From the NCBI RefSeq assembly GCF_900101985.1, contig NZ_FNAR01000006.1, positions 84,682 to 148,681 on the forward strand: a DNA stretch of 64,000 bases. Direction: 5' to 3'. The notes under the pieces are model-generated. The model did no database searches, was not told the origin of the DNA, and was given only the letters and a program-made list of their open reading frames with translations. Origin of the DNA: Bhargavaea beijingensis (GTDB taxonomy: Bacteria > Bacillota > Bacilli > Bacillales_A > Planococcaceae). This document shows positions 17,636 through 27,083 of the stretch, piece after piece. Each line of letters opens with the position of its first letter. The stretch's first letter is position 1. The position numbers and the translations under genes were made by a program.

Positions 17636-20600
17636 AATGATCCCCCCGGATGGTCAGTACCCGTTCTCCGTCAAACAGGTACAGAAGTTTTTCTTTGATG
17701 TTGATGCCTAGGATGTCGCCGATTGCCCGCGCGTAAAGCGAGAGTTGCACGCCGTAACGTTCGGCCATCGCGGCCTCGAGCGACTCCTCGGAGCGGAACA
17801 TGCCGGTCCGGTCGGTTTTATAGTCGAGCAGGACCCAGCCGTCTTTTTCACGGAACAGGCAGTCGGCGATCCCCTGCAGGATTTGCCGGTCGCCGTCTCC
17901 TGCATCAAGCCCGTATGTGAACGGCAATTCCCGGCGGACATCCGGTGATTTTCGGATGCGTTCGTAGATCGGCGTCCCGAAAAAGCGTGCGATCGCCGCC
18001 GCATCCACTTCCCTTGCCTCTTCGTCAGTGATGAGTTCCCGGCGTACGAGCCCGGTGATCAGGTTCTGCACATCCCGCACAGTCTGCGGACGGGTCAGGT
18101 CGATATGCTGCATAATCGTGTGCATCGCGGTCCCGATCTCCGCAGCCGTCAACGTCCGCTCCTGCATGAATTCAGGACGGTCGTGCATATACATCGGACG
18201 AATCTCATCGGAGCGGGTCATGAACGGATCCGGCTCTTCCGCATTTTCCAGCAACCACATCCGTTTTACTTCGCTGACCGACTGTTTCGAGCGCTTTCCG
18301 ACAGAAGCACTGTGCGGATAAGAAGCTTCGAAGCGCCGGAGCACCTCTTCCTCCGCCTCGATTCCGGGCATCTTCTCCTCCCGCTCCGCACACGCGGCGA
18401 TTTCCTCAGCTGACATGCTCTCTGCCGACAGATCTGAAGGACTGAGAAATTGGATCTTCCAGACAGATCCGTCATCAAGGAGCCGGCCGCCCGGAATCAC
18501 GCCATGCTGGGCAAAAGCCCGGTGGCGTGCCACTGCCGGCCCGATCCAGTCCAGATAGCTTGCCGCACGCGAGCGGATATACTCAGGGAGCCGCCCGCCC
18601 GCAGCAAGCTGGCCTTCCTGCCACTTCATAATTGCCGCGTCGAGGTCCTTCACAGAGCCGATCAGATGAAGGGCCTCCTTGGCACGGGTCATGGCGACAT
18701 AGAGGACCCGCATTTCCTCTGCCCGCATTTCGAGCTCCTTTTTTTCACGGATTGCAAGAAACGGAAGTGACGTGTACTGGATGCGGTTGTCCGGATCCAC
18801 CGCCTTGACCGCGAGACCGAAGTGCTGGTCGAACAAATACGGTTCGTTAAAGTCCATCTTATTGAACTGCCGACCGACTCCCGCGACAAATACATGAGGA
18901 AACTCCAGTCCCTTTGACGCGTGGATCGTCATGATCCGGACGACGTCGTCCTGCTCGCCGACCGCTTTTGCCGTCCCCAAATCATCACCCCGCCGCCTCA
19001 TTCTGTCGATAAAGCGGAGGAATCGGAACAGCCCCCTGAAGGACGTCCTTTCGTACTGGATCGCCCGGTCATGGAGGGCGCGCAGGTTGGCCTGGCGCTG
19101 TTTGCCGTTCGGCATGGCGCCGGCCATCTCGTAATAGTGGGTATCCAGGTACACCTGCCAGATCAGGTCTGCAAGGGACCCCCGGCGCGCCAGGTCCCGC
19201 CACTCTTCAAAATGGACATAGAAACGGCGGATCTTTTCTTCCGTCCCAGCCGGTATGCCCGCGGAGACCCCGTTCCGTACGTATTGCTTAAGCGCCTCGT
19301 AGTATGGCTCATCAGGGGCCGCCAGGCGGATTTTCGCCAGTTCGTTTTCCCCTAGACCGATAAACGGCGCCCGGAGCACGGAAGCGAACGGGATGTCCTG
19401 ATACGGATTGTCGATGACCCGGAGCGTGTTCAGCATGATCATCACTTCAATGGCGTCAAAATAGCCGCCGGACGTTTCCGCGTAGACCGGAATGCCCGCA
19501 AGCTTCAGCTCTTCCGCAATCTCACCGGACCAGGTCATTGAACGCATGAGAATGACGATATCCCGGTAACGGAGCGGGCGTGTGCTGCCGGTCCACGGAT
19601 CGGTCACCTGGGCGCCCGTCTCCATGAGCCGCCGGATTTCCCGGATGATGGCCCTCGCTTCCAGTTGTGGTTGCTTGAGTTCCTCGTCCGATCCTTTTGT
19701 CTCTTCCCCGTCATCTTCCTGGTCTTCATGGATGATCATCAGCGTAGCCGGATGCCCCGCTCCTTTATAAGGGGCACCGGGCTTGAGTGCTGCTGCTTCA
19801 TCATAGTCGATTTCACCGACACGGGCGCCCATCACCTGACGAAACACATAGTTCGTCGCATCAAGCACTTCCCTTCGGCTGCGGAAGTTGGCATTCAGGT
19901 CGATTTTCATGCCCGCGCCGTCCGCATCCCCGTTAAACTTCAGATACTTGTCGAGGAACAGCATCGGTTCGGCCAGGCGGAATCGGTAAATGGACTGCTT
20001 GACGTCGCCGACCATGAACAGGTTGCCATCCTCATATTCACCGCTTTTGACAAGCGAGACAATAGTCTCCTGCAGGCGGTTTGTATCTTGGTATTCGTCG
20101 ACCAGCACTTCCCGGAAACGGTCCCGGAAATCTTGGGCGATCTCCGACGGTACCAGCTCGCCATCCCGCTCTTCCGACAAAATGGCGAGCGCCAAGTGCT
20201 CAAGATCGGAAAAATCGACGATGCCACGGTTTCGTTTTACGTCGGCGTAACGTTCACCGAACCGGATTGTGAGTTCGACGAGCGTGTCCATCATCGGCGC
20301 CATGAGCCGCATCTCTTCCATAAGGCGCGCCGGCGTGCGGACAAAAAAGGCTTCCTTCAGCCCGTTGACGAGTTTCTTGATGTCATTCCGCTTTTTCTTT
20401 GCCCGCTCCGCCAGCTCTTCATCACAGCTGTCTTTCCGGATCGTGCCGGCCTTGGCCCACTTGACGGCGGCAAAGGCATGGTAGGCATCTTTCCACGAGC
20501 CGCTTTCCATGATTCCGAGAAGCGACCCGATCAGCGCGCCGTCTTCTTCCGCGGTCGTCGCAAGGGGCGCCGGGCCGTCCGGCAGCCGGGCGATGCGGCC

Positions 20601-21326
20601 CACTTCCGCAGCCATCGAAGCCGCCTCTTCCAGCTGATGGCGGATCGCTTCTTTGAGCGGGACGATAAACGGCAGGCTGTCGATGTCCGCGTCCTGCGGG
20701 AGGTGATACTGACGCGGGATGCCCCGCAGCCATTCCTCTGGCTTCGGATGCACGCGGGAATAGTCGTATAGCTTGTCGATCAGCACTTCAATCGCCTGGT
20801 CGTCCCGGTCGGATGTAAAGCTGTCCGCGAGGCGATACACCGGCTCCGGATTTTCGGAACCGTACGCCTCTTCAAGAACCCGGCTGACCACATCATCCCT
20901 GAGCAGGGCCGCCTCCGAGGTGTCCGCAATGCGGAATCCGGGGTCAATGTCCAGCACATAGGCATACTGACGGACGATATTCATACAAAACGAGTGAAGG
21001 GTCGAAATCTGTGCTTTATTCAGGAGGCTGAGCTGGCGTCTGAGGCGGGAGGAAGACGGGTTCTTCTCGATCGCCTCCTCAAGCGCCGTCGCCATCCGAT
21101 GGCGCATTTCCGCCGCAGCCGCATTCGTGAATGTCACGACGAGCAGTTCATCGACATCGATCGGGTCATCCGGGTCTGTCACCTTGCCGATCAGGCGGTT
21201 AATGAGGACAGCCGTCTTTCCCGAACCGGCCGCTGCCGAGACAAGCAGGTCGCTGCCCGAGGCATGGATGGCCCGCCACTGGGCATCCGTCCATGTCTCA
21301 TCAGCGGGTTTCGCCGGTATCTTCAT
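17598..21326 (-). CDS. addA: ATP-dependent helicase/nuclease subunit A (AddA)
   Basis: Motor and nuclease subunit of the AddAB double-strand-break resection complex, the Firmicute counterpart of RecBCD, which loads RecA at Chi-like sites. The 1242-residue protein has a UvrD-type helicase (Walker A AAAGSGKTA near residue 35; motif II VDEYQDTN; motif IV-VI segments such as MTIHASKGLEFPHVF and VAMTRAKEALHL) and a C-terminal RecB-family nuclease domain with the active-site LLDYKTDR. The ATG at 21326 lies inside the end of addB behind AAAGGAGGT, giving a 26-base overlap. Length is usual for the family. Confidence 0.97.
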   Translation of the reverse strand: MKIPAKPADETWTDAQWRAIHASGSDLLVSAAAGSGKTAVLINRLIGKVTDPDDPIDVDELLVVTFTNAAAAEMRHRMATALEEAIEKNPSSSRLRRQLSLLNKAQISTLHSFCMNIVRQYAYVLDIDPGFRIADTSEAALLRDDVVSRVLEEAYGSENPEPVYRLADSFTSDRDDQAIEVLIDKLYDYSRVHPKPEEWLRGIPRQYHLPQDADIDSLPFIVPLKEAIRHQLEEAASMAAEVGRIARLPDGPAPLATTAEEDGALIGSLLGIMESGSWKDAYHAFAAVKWAKAGTIRKDSCDEELAERAKKKRNDIKKLVNGLKEAFFVRTPARLMEEMRLMAPMMDTLVELTIRFGERYADVKRNRGIVDFSDLEHLALAILSEERDGELVPSEIAQDFRDRFREVLVDEYQDTNRLQETIVSLVKSGEYEDGNLFMVGDVKQSIYRFRLAEPMLFLDKYLKFNGDADGAGMKIDLNANFRSRREVLDATNYVFRQVMGARVGEIDYDEAAALKPGAPYKGAGHPATLMIIHEDQEDDGEETKGSDEELKQPQLEARAIIREIRRLMETGAQVTDPWTGSTRPLRYRDIVILMRSMTWSGEIAEELKLAGIPVYAETSGGYFDAIEVMIMLNTLRVIDNPYQDIPFASVLRAPFIGLGENELAKIRLAAPDEPYYEALKQYVRNGVSAGIPAGTEEKIRRFYVHFEEWRDLARRGSLADLIWQVYLDTHYYEMAGAMPNGKQRQANLRALHDRAIQYERTSFRGLFRFLRFIDRMRRRGDDLGTAKAVGEQDDVVRIMTIHASKGLEFPHVFVAGVGRQFNKMDFNEPYLFDQHFGLAVKAVDPDNRIQYTSLPFLAIREKKELEMRAEEMRVLYVAMTRAKEALHLIGSVKDLDAAIMKWQEGQLAAGGRLPEYIRSRAASYLDWIGPAVARHRAFAQHGVIPGGRLLDDGSVWKIQFLSPSDLSAESMSAEEIAACAEREEKMPGIEAEEEVLRRFEASYPHSASVGKRSKQSVSEVKRMWLLENAEEPDPFMTRSDEIRPMYMHDRPEFMQERTLTAAEIGTAMHTIMQHIDLTRPQTVRDVQNLITGLVRRELITDEEAREVDAAAIARFFGTPIYERIRKSPDVRRELPFTYGLDAGDGDRQILQGIADCLFREKDGWVLLDYKTDRTGMFRSEESLEAAMAERYGVQLSLYARAIGDILGINIKEKLLYLFDGERVLTIRGDHFADTETETDRIF

Positions 21327-24300
21327 CTTCCCTAACCTCCTTTTCCATCAATTTGATCGACTCTTCGGGAGTCAGCTGGCGCAACGCTTGGTAACGTTGA
21401 GCAGGATCTGAAGGGTCGAACTGGCAGACAGACCGGTATGCGCACGTCTGGCACGGCATCCTGTCTTTCATCCGATATGGCAGAACGCGGGTGTCACCGT
21501 CAATCATGGAATCACCGGCCTGCCTGTGCTTGCGGCGAACGTATTCTCTCATAAGCGAGAGGCTTTCCGGGCCGAGCACTTTGGACGTCTTTGAAAATGT
21601 CCCGTTTTTGTTCATCCTCACCGGCAAGGTTTCGGACGAGCCATCAAGGCTTTTATCCATCTCAAGCACAACATCGGGGTTGTCCAGGACATACCCCCTC
21701 ATCCGATAGGACTTCATCGCCTCAGCCTCGACCTCCGCATCGTCCAGCACACCCGATTCTGCACGAAGCATCGGATTGTGCACATGGATGTACAGGACAC
21801 CCGCAGGAAGTGCTTCTCTGCCGAACCACTCATTGGAATTGAGGAGCGCGACGTCCAGGTAAGTCAGCATCTGCAGCGACAGCCCATAATACACTTCCGC
21901 CAGATCCAGCGCCCTGGCCGATGATTTGTAGTCGACGACACGGATAAATGGCTTCCCGTCGACTTCCGCAGCATCCACCCGGTCGATCCGGCCCCTGAGC
22001 TGCATCATCCTTCCTCTCTTCAGGGGAACACGGAGAGGCGGGAATTTCTCGCCCGGACCGAACGCCGCTTCGATGGCCACAGGATTGAAACCGGAATGCC
22101 TGGCCTGTTTCGAGAGCCCGAGGAGCGTCCGCTGGATGATTCCCGTGATCTTCCGCTTGATATAGGCATATCGGCTGGAACTCAGCAGGATCTGATTGAA
22201 AAAGTATGGGCTGATCGACTCTACTGCATCCCTGGCGAGTGTCAGGCATTCGGTCCGGCTGAGCGCGCCCCAAGACAATTTCCGCCGTCCGGTCTCATCG
22301 GAGATCCACTTTAGCGCTGCGTGGAACAGGTCGCCGAGTGCCGGCGGATCCAGCTTGAACTCACCGCGTTCGCGCAGTTTCAGCCCGAAGCTTGCATAAT
22401 GCTGGAACGGACAGCTGAAATACGACTCGACGCGCGAGACACTTGAGCCGATTTGCTCACCGTAAAGAGCGGCCGTGACAGACGGCTCAAGCCGCTCCGT
22501 CTCCCGTTTCCGAGTCGGGCGGAGCACCTTTCCGAAAATCATCGACCAGTACGGGTCATTCCGGTAATAGCCGATCGCCGTCCGCCACGGACCGGACAAT
22601 TCACCATCGTTTTCCGCAAGCCGCAGTTGCGCAGATGCGTGCCTGAGGGTTGCCCTCGGATGACTAATGTACTCCTGCCAGCTTTCTTCCCCCGGAAGTT
22701 CCGCCGGATCATTGAGCACATCAGATTCGGCCACGTCAGGCAGGATCTGGCCGATGCGTTTCAGGTACAGGGATGGGATCAGCGCCTTCCCTTCCGCATC
22801 CGACGCGGGATAGGAAATAAACAATTTCGAGGAAGCGGTCGTGAATGCACGATACGCCATGTACATCTCATCCATGAGACGCATCTTCGTCGTGGGTGCC
22901 AGTTCAAATCCGATTTCCATGAACCATTCCCGCTCTCGGTCAGACAAAAGCCCTTCCTGGTCGATCCGCTTCGGAAACACACCGTCATTGACGCCGATGA
23001 TGAAGACAGCTTCCATATCCATCAGCCTTGAGATGTCGACAGTGGTCACTGTCACCTGATCGATCGACGGCGGGATACGGGCAAATTCGAGCGTATCAAA
23101 CCCCTCATCGAGAATCCGGATGAACTCCGCGAGCGGACCCTCCTTGTCGCCAAACATCAGGACAAACTGATCCAGCACTTCAATCCAGGAATTCCATGCC
23201 TGGTCATGTTCCGCTGCCTCGAACAGCCGGCCCGCTTCTTCCTCGCGCCGCCTCATGTCGACAATCTTATCGAATACATGCAGTTCCTCCATGAATGTGA
23301 AAAGGGTTGCCGCAATATCACGCCCGGTCTTTCCCCTCCGCAGACGCGCCTCAAGGTTTGCGAGCGGCTCGCGGACGGCATCCCGGATCAGATGGATATC
23401 CTCCTGCATCGCCAGTTCTTCGTCCGTCTGCACGTTGCTGTGAAACTCAAGGCCGCGGTAACGCTTGACCTGCCAGCGTTTTTCATCGAACCAGCGCTCG
23501 CCGCGGATGCCGTTTGCCAGCACGTAATTCTCGAGCCTGTCCGCCCGATCCCGCCACTCCGAAAGATCCACGCCATGCGGAAAGAACAAATCGGTCTTGA
23601 CAGCGCGGAAAATGTCCTCGTACTCCCACCCTTCCGCCACTGCCTCCAGCACCGAACGGCTGAACTCGATCAGCGGGTGATGCAACATCGGTTTTTTCCG
23701 GCTGATGAAGACGGGAATATCATAAAGCGGGAATACCGTCTCGATCAGCTCGTCATACACTTCAGGCTGGCGATACAAAATCGCCATGTCCCGGTAGCGC
23801 ATTCCGGACAACATGAGGTTCCGGATCCTCCTTGCCACGGCATGCACTTCCGCCCTGGCATCCGTTGCGCGGAGTAGTTCCACATCCCCTTCGGCGGACG
23901 CGGCCGGCGCGGGATATTGGTCAAATACCGATTCCAGGTGGGCGAGTGCCCTGCTTTTGAACCTGCGGGGCATGCCAAGGTGAATGGCTTCTTCCGTCTC
24001 CACTCCGTTCCGCTTGGCGGCATCCGCCAGCCTTGCGGCACTGCCTTGCGCATTAAAAAACAGCTGCGATCCGGTTGACTTTCCATATGGATCTTCCATT
24101 GGAAGGACGACCGTCACACGTTTGGCGTGCTTCATGAGCTCTTCGACGATTTCCAGCTCTCTTGTCGTGAACGTCACGAAGCCATCCACATACACTTCAG
24201 CATCCCGGACCAGTTCTGAGTGCCGGATCTGGGAGGCCAAAAGCGCCAGATAGCCTTCGCTGTCCACGTAAGCCGTGCCGAGACGCTCTTCAATCTTGTT

Positions 24301-24801
24301 CATGAGCAATTCCAGGTCATCAGCCTTATCCAGCAGCGCCCGCGGAGCACCCGCTTTGTCCAGCTCGCCGTGCATATCGGTCATCGTCGTACAATCGAGG
24401 CAATAGCGGCTGAATTCCTTCAGCAGCTCCTCCAATTGTTCGGTGAACCCCCTCTTATCTGCCGCCTGCCGGAACAGTTTGAACTCGTCCCGATTTTCCG
24501 CAAGCAAGCTCCGGATCAGCATCCGGTAACCGTAGCCGTTCACTTCCGTCCGGGTGATTCCCCCCGTCTCCTGAAGAATGCGCCAGGCCAGGCGTTTGAA
24601 TGTCGCCACTTGGGCGCGAATCGTTCCTTTGAGGCCAAATTCTGTCGATAGGCTTTTCTCCATGGAAAACGACATCTGGTCCGGTACGATAACAAAAACC
24701 GGCGAACCAAGGGGATTTTCATTCAGCTTGCCGGCAATCTCTTTCCGGATCATGGTAGTCTTTCCGGAACCGGCCCGCCCGGTGATCAGTCTGAATGTCA
24801 T
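21301..24801 (-). CDS. addB: ATP-dependent helicase/deoxyribonuclease subunit B (AddB)
   Basis: Second nuclease and Chi-recognition subunit of AddAB. The 1166-residue protein opens with Walker A GRAGSGKTTM, has a degenerate helicase core and a C-terminal nuclease domain (VVDYKSSA). Four cysteines for the iron-sulfur staple are present: one in YFSCPFQHY and three in MPCQTCAYRSVCQF. First gene of the addB-addA operon, with a SigA-type promoter overlapped by a LexA-like box upstream. AGGAG lies about 8 bases before the ATG. Confidence 0.97.
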   Translation of the reverse strand: MTFRLITGRAGSGKTTMIRKEIAGKLNENPLGSPVFVIVPDQMSFSMEKSLSTEFGLKGTIRAQVATFKRLAWRILQETGGITRTEVNGYGYRMLIRSLLAENRDEFKLFRQAADKRGFTEQLEELLKEFSRYCLDCTTMTDMHGELDKAGAPRALLDKADDLELLMNKIEERLGTAYVDSEGYLALLASQIRHSELVRDAEVYVDGFVTFTTRELEIVEELMKHAKRVTVVLPMEDPYGKSTGSQLFFNAQGSAARLADAAKRNGVETEEAIHLGMPRRFKSRALAHLESVFDQYPAPAASAEGDVELLRATDARAEVHAVARRIRNLMLSGMRYRDMAILYRQPEVYDELIETVFPLYDIPVFISRKKPMLHHPLIEFSRSVLEAVAEGWEYEDIFRAVKTDLFFPHGVDLSEWRDRADRLENYVLANGIRGERWFDEKRWQVKRYRGLEFHSNVQTDEELAMQEDIHLIRDAVREPLANLEARLRRGKTGRDIAATLFTFMEELHVFDKIVDMRRREEEAGRLFEAAEHDQAWNSWIEVLDQFVLMFGDKEGPLAEFIRILDEGFDTLEFARIPPSIDQVTVTTVDISRLMDMEAVFIIGVNDGVFPKRIDQEGLLSDREREWFMEIGFELAPTTKMRLMDEMYMAYRAFTTASSKLFISYPASDAEGKALIPSLYLKRIGQILPDVAESDVLNDPAELPGEESWQEYISHPRATLRHASAQLRLAENDGELSGPWRTAIGYYRNDPYWSMIFGKVLRPTRKRETERLEPSVTAALYGEQIGSSVSRVESYFSCPFQHYASFGLKLRERGEFKLDPPALGDLFHAALKWISDETGRRKLSWGALSRTECLTLARDAVESISPYFFNQILLSSSRYAYIKRKITGIIQRTLLGLSKQARHSGFNPVAIEAAFGPGEKFPPLRVPLKRGRMMQLRGRIDRVDAAEVDGKPFIRVVDYKSSARALDLAEVYYGLSLQMLTYLDVALLNSNEWFGREALPAGVLYIHVHNPMLRAESGVLDDAEVEAEAMKSYRMRGYVLDNPDVVLEMDKSLDGSSETLPVRMNKNGTFSKTSKVLGPESLSLMREYVRRKHRQAGDSMIDGDTRVLPYRMKDRMPCQTCAYRSVCQFDPSDPAQRYQALRQLTPEESIKLMEKEVREDEDTGETR

Positions 24802-24831
24802 CGGCTGCCACTCCTTTCTGACATGAACTCT

Positions 24832-24860
24832 ATTATAATAGAAGAGAAAATAACGAACAA
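24832..24860 (-). promoter_or_regulatory. SigA promoter of addBA
   Basis: Minus strand: TTGTTC (24860-24855), exactly 17 bases, TATAAT (24837-24832), 31 bases before the addB start. Confidence 0.75.
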
Positions 24861-24867
24861 ACGTTCT
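24854..24867. promoter_or_regulatory. LexA (DinR)-type SOS box overlapping the addBA -35 element
   Basis: Plus strand CGAACAAACGTTCT matches 13 of 14 positions of the Bacillus LexA consensus CGAACRNRYGTTYC. It covers the -35 hexamer of the addB promoter, where LexA would repress. Not tested against background frequency. Confidence 0.7.
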
Positions 24868-24915
24868 TTAATTATGTAAGGATAACCCGCACCGGCCTTT
24901 CCGGCCGCGTGCAGG

Positions 24916-25569
24916 TCAGTTATCCTTTTCACGGAGTTCTTCTTCCTCCGCGGCAGTCTGTTCTTCGCGAATTGACCTGAAGTCGTCCTCGACCCGCCTA
25001 TCAAGCCGCTTTTCCAGCTGCTTGCCGCCGAGCCACAGCAAGAAAATGACGACCCCCACCACCGCTGTCCGCACCGGCTGGGTGATCAGCGAGCGCAGGT
25101 CATGACCGATAAAACTCGCAATGGCAATCATCACAAACTTCCCGGCCATCAAAGTAAGCAAATACACTTTCTTTTTCAGATTGGAGAGGCCCGCAACAAG
25201 GTTCACGAGTGCGGAAGGTGTGAACGGAAAACAGAGAAGCACAAACAGCGGACCGAAACTGTTGCGTTCCACCCAATGAATCAGTTTCCGGACGCGCTCG
25301 CTTTTCGTCAGGAACCTGAACACCCTTGCATCGCCATATTTCCGGATGAGGAGGAATACGGTATATGAGCCCGCCACTGTGCCGCCCCAGCTGATGAGGA
25401 AACCGAAAAAGAATCCGTACGCGTTGGCATTCGCCAGGACGAACACAAATAGAGGCAGAAAGGGGAGAAACGCCTCGATAAACGGGAACAAAAAGCCCAG
25501 AAGAGGCCCGAGCGCCCGGTAACGCGATGTTAATTCAATTAATGTGTCAAAATCCAGCCAATTCTCCAT
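24916..25569 (-). CDS. TVP38/TMEM64 (DedA/VTT-like) membrane protein
   Basis: A 217-residue membrane protein of the VTT superfamily. Four to five hydrophobic segments flank the conserved block GFLISWGGTVAGSYTVFLLIR (key words GGTVAGS), and the second hallmark FPFTPSALVNLVAGLS is clear. Relatives are thought to move or scramble lipids or small molecules. The C-terminal tail (about 185-217) is highly charged. It lies upstream of addB on the same strand, separated by a weak hairpin and the addB promoter, so it is probably a separate unit. B. subtilis YhjE is a related protein. Confidence 0.82.
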   Translation of the reverse strand: MENWLDFDTLIELTSRYRALGPLLGFLFPFIEAFLPFLPLFVFVLANANAYGFFFGFLISWGGTVAGSYTVFLLIRKYGDARVFRFLTKSERVRKLIHWVERNSFGPLFVLLCFPFTPSALVNLVAGLSNLKKKVYLLTLMAGKFVMIAIASFIGHDLRSLITQPVRTAVVGVVIFLLWLGGKQLEKRLDRRVEDDFRSIREEQTAAEEEELREKDN

Positions 25570-25648
25570 GTCTTACCCCCGACCTGGTTTTCAAGCTTCA
25601 TTTCCCTTATTTTACGCTATTCAAGCAACTCTACAAAATCAGGCGTCC

Positions 25649-25672
25649 CAAGGAAAATCCTTGTAGTATAAT
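25649..25672 (+). promoter_or_regulatory. -10 element and upstream palindrome of azlCD
   Basis: TATAAT at 25667-25672 is directly preceded by a perfect palindrome, CAAGGA-AAA-TCCTTG (25649-25663), lying in the spacer/-35 region where a good -35 hexamer is missing. It looks like an operator or activator site of unknown regulator. Confidence 0.5.
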
Positions 25673-25705
25673 ATAAACATAATCATGCACGAAAGATGGG
25701 ATATT

Positions 25706-26431
25706 ATGCAGAAAGAAGGCCTTGCCGCCGGCCTGAAGGCGGGCCTCACCATCGCCATCGGTTATTTTCCGGTAGCGCTGACGTTCGGACTGCTTGCCAA
25801 GACAACCGGTCTTACCTTGGCCGAGACGCTTGCCATGAGTATTTTTGTCTTTGCCGGCGCCGCGCAATACATATCCCTCAGCCTTATTACGGCCAAGGTG
25901 GACCCTGTTTTGATTGTGCTGAACACGTTCATCGTGAATATCCGTCACTTTCTTATGACGGCTTCACTCAATGAAAAGATGCAGCCGGACGCCAGGTGGA
26001 AAAAGGCGGTCTATGCATTCGGCATCACCGACGAAACCTTCTCCGTGATCTCCACTTCCGGGGCGGGTCGCGTCCGGACTTCTTATGCTGCCGGTGTCAT
26101 CGTCCTGTCTTACGCCAGTTGGGTCCTCTTCAGCGGGATCGGGCATGTGATCGGGGCCAACCTTCCACTTTTTCTCCAAGCTGCGATGTCGATTGCGCTT
26201 TACGCCATGTTTGTGGCGCTTCTCGTCCCTTCCCTGAAAGGCAATCGCAAAATCGTTCTGCTTGCTTTGACCGCTGCCGCCTTAAACGGCTTTTTCTTCT
26301 GGACGGAGCTACTGTCGACCGGCTGGGCCATCATGGTATCCACAGTCGTCTCTGCGGTCGCTGTTGAAGTACTCTACGCCCGACGCGGAAATGTCCTCCG
26401 GCGTGCAGTTGAACGAAAGGAGGGGGCCTGA
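25706..26431 (+). CDS. azlC: AzlC family branched-chain amino acid exporter, large subunit
   Basis: Large membrane subunit of the AzlCD exporter, which pumps out branched-chain amino acids or analogues. About 241 residues with several hydrophobic helices. Conserved motifs are GYFPVALTFGLLA, FVFAGAAQY, NIRHFLM and FGITDETFSV. I start at the ATG at 25706 (MQKEGLAAG); the upstream in-frame ATG at 25685 lies only 13 bases beyond the -10 box and would be near-leaderless. Stop and azlD start overlap as TGATG. Confidence 0.88.
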   Translation: MQKEGLAAGLKAGLTIAIGYFPVALTFGLLAKTTGLTLAETLAMSIFVFAGAAQYISLSLITAKVDPVLIVLNTFIVNIRHFLMTASLNEKMQPDARWKKAVYAFGITDETFSVISTSGAGRVRTSYAAGVIVLSYASWVLFSGIGHVIGANLPLFLQAAMSIALYAMFVALLVPSLKGNRKIVLLALTAAALNGFFFWTELLSTGWAIMVSTVVSAVAVEVLYARRGNVLRRAVERKEGA

Positions 26432-26742
26432 TGGGTAGCTGGTATTGGTGGATGCTGCTCGGAATGGCAGTCGTGACCTACCTTCCGCGCGCCATCCCTC
26501 TCACCTTCCTCGAGGGGAGAGAATTGCCGCCGGCCATATCCGGAGTGTTGAGGAATATTCCGTTCGCCGTGCTCGGCGCACTGATCTTCCCGGCAATCCT
26601 GTATGCACAGCCGGAAGATCTTCTGTTCGGAGTGATCGGATTTGCTTCTGCCGCACTGATTGCCTGGCTTGGCGGCGGTGTCATGGGAACCGTGCTCGGA
26701 ACGATCGTGATTCTCGCTGTCTATAGCCTGCTGGCCGGCTGA
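26431..26742 (+). CDS. azlD: AzlD family branched-chain amino acid transport protein, small subunit
   Basis: Small partner of AzlC, 103 residues, four hydrophobic segments, with the family motif TYLPRAIPL near residue 18 and LRNIPFAVLGALIFP. AAAGGAGGGG precedes the ATG, which overlaps the azlC stop by one base. The pair ends at a bidirectional terminator. Confidence 0.9.
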   Translation: MGSWYWWMLLGMAVVTYLPRAIPLTFLEGRELPPAISGVLRNIPFAVLGALIFPAILYAQPEDLLFGVIGFASAALIAWLGGGVMGTVLGTIVILAVYSLLAG

Positions 26743-26755
26743 ACAAGCGGCAACA

Positions 26756-26797
26756 GACAAAACGGCCTGACGCAAGTATGCGCCAGGCCGTTTTGTC
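26756..26797. terminator. Bidirectional terminator between azlD and csbA
   Basis: GACAAAACGGCCTG pairs perfectly with CAGGCCGTTTTGTC around a loop that itself can fold. Its right end overlaps the csbA stop codon. Confidence 0.85.
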
Positions 26798-27053
26798 ATT
26801 CCGGATTTTGCTTTTGTCCCTGCTTTGTCCGTTGCCTCATCCTGCCAGCCGCGTAAAACCCGACGGTCAGCGATAGGGCGTCGATCGTATAGAGCAGCCA
26901 GGTATGCGTATACCCGGCATAAACGGACGCTGCGATCAATGCCACCGTCAGGACAAGGCCAACCACATGGTGGTAGGTCACCCGGGTAAACAGGATGACC
27001 AGTGCCGCCGGCAGGAAAAGCGCAAGGATGATTTTGAGTGCGTATGATTCCAC
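26796..27053 (-). CDS. csbA: CsbA family membrane protein (DUF2198)
   Basis: An 85-residue protein with two to three hydrophobic segments and a basic C-terminus, matching B. subtilis CsbA. The start is a GTG at 27053 behind GGAGAGGGGG. In B. subtilis csbA is SigB-controlled; here I see no convincing SigB box in the 30 bases after minJ, so it may be read through from minJ. Function unknown. Confidence 0.82.
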   Translation of the reverse strand: MESYALKIILALFLPAALVILFTRVTYHHVVGLVLTVALIAASVYAGYTHTWLLYTIDALSLTVGFYAAGRMRQRTKQGQKQNPE

Positions 27054-27083
27054 AGGCTGACCCCCCTCTCCTGCGAATACCGG

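Noticed and set aside
19665..20771. Plus-strand open frame of 368 codons inside addA
   Set aside because: Antisense to conserved helicase motifs; long antisense frames are common at this GC content.
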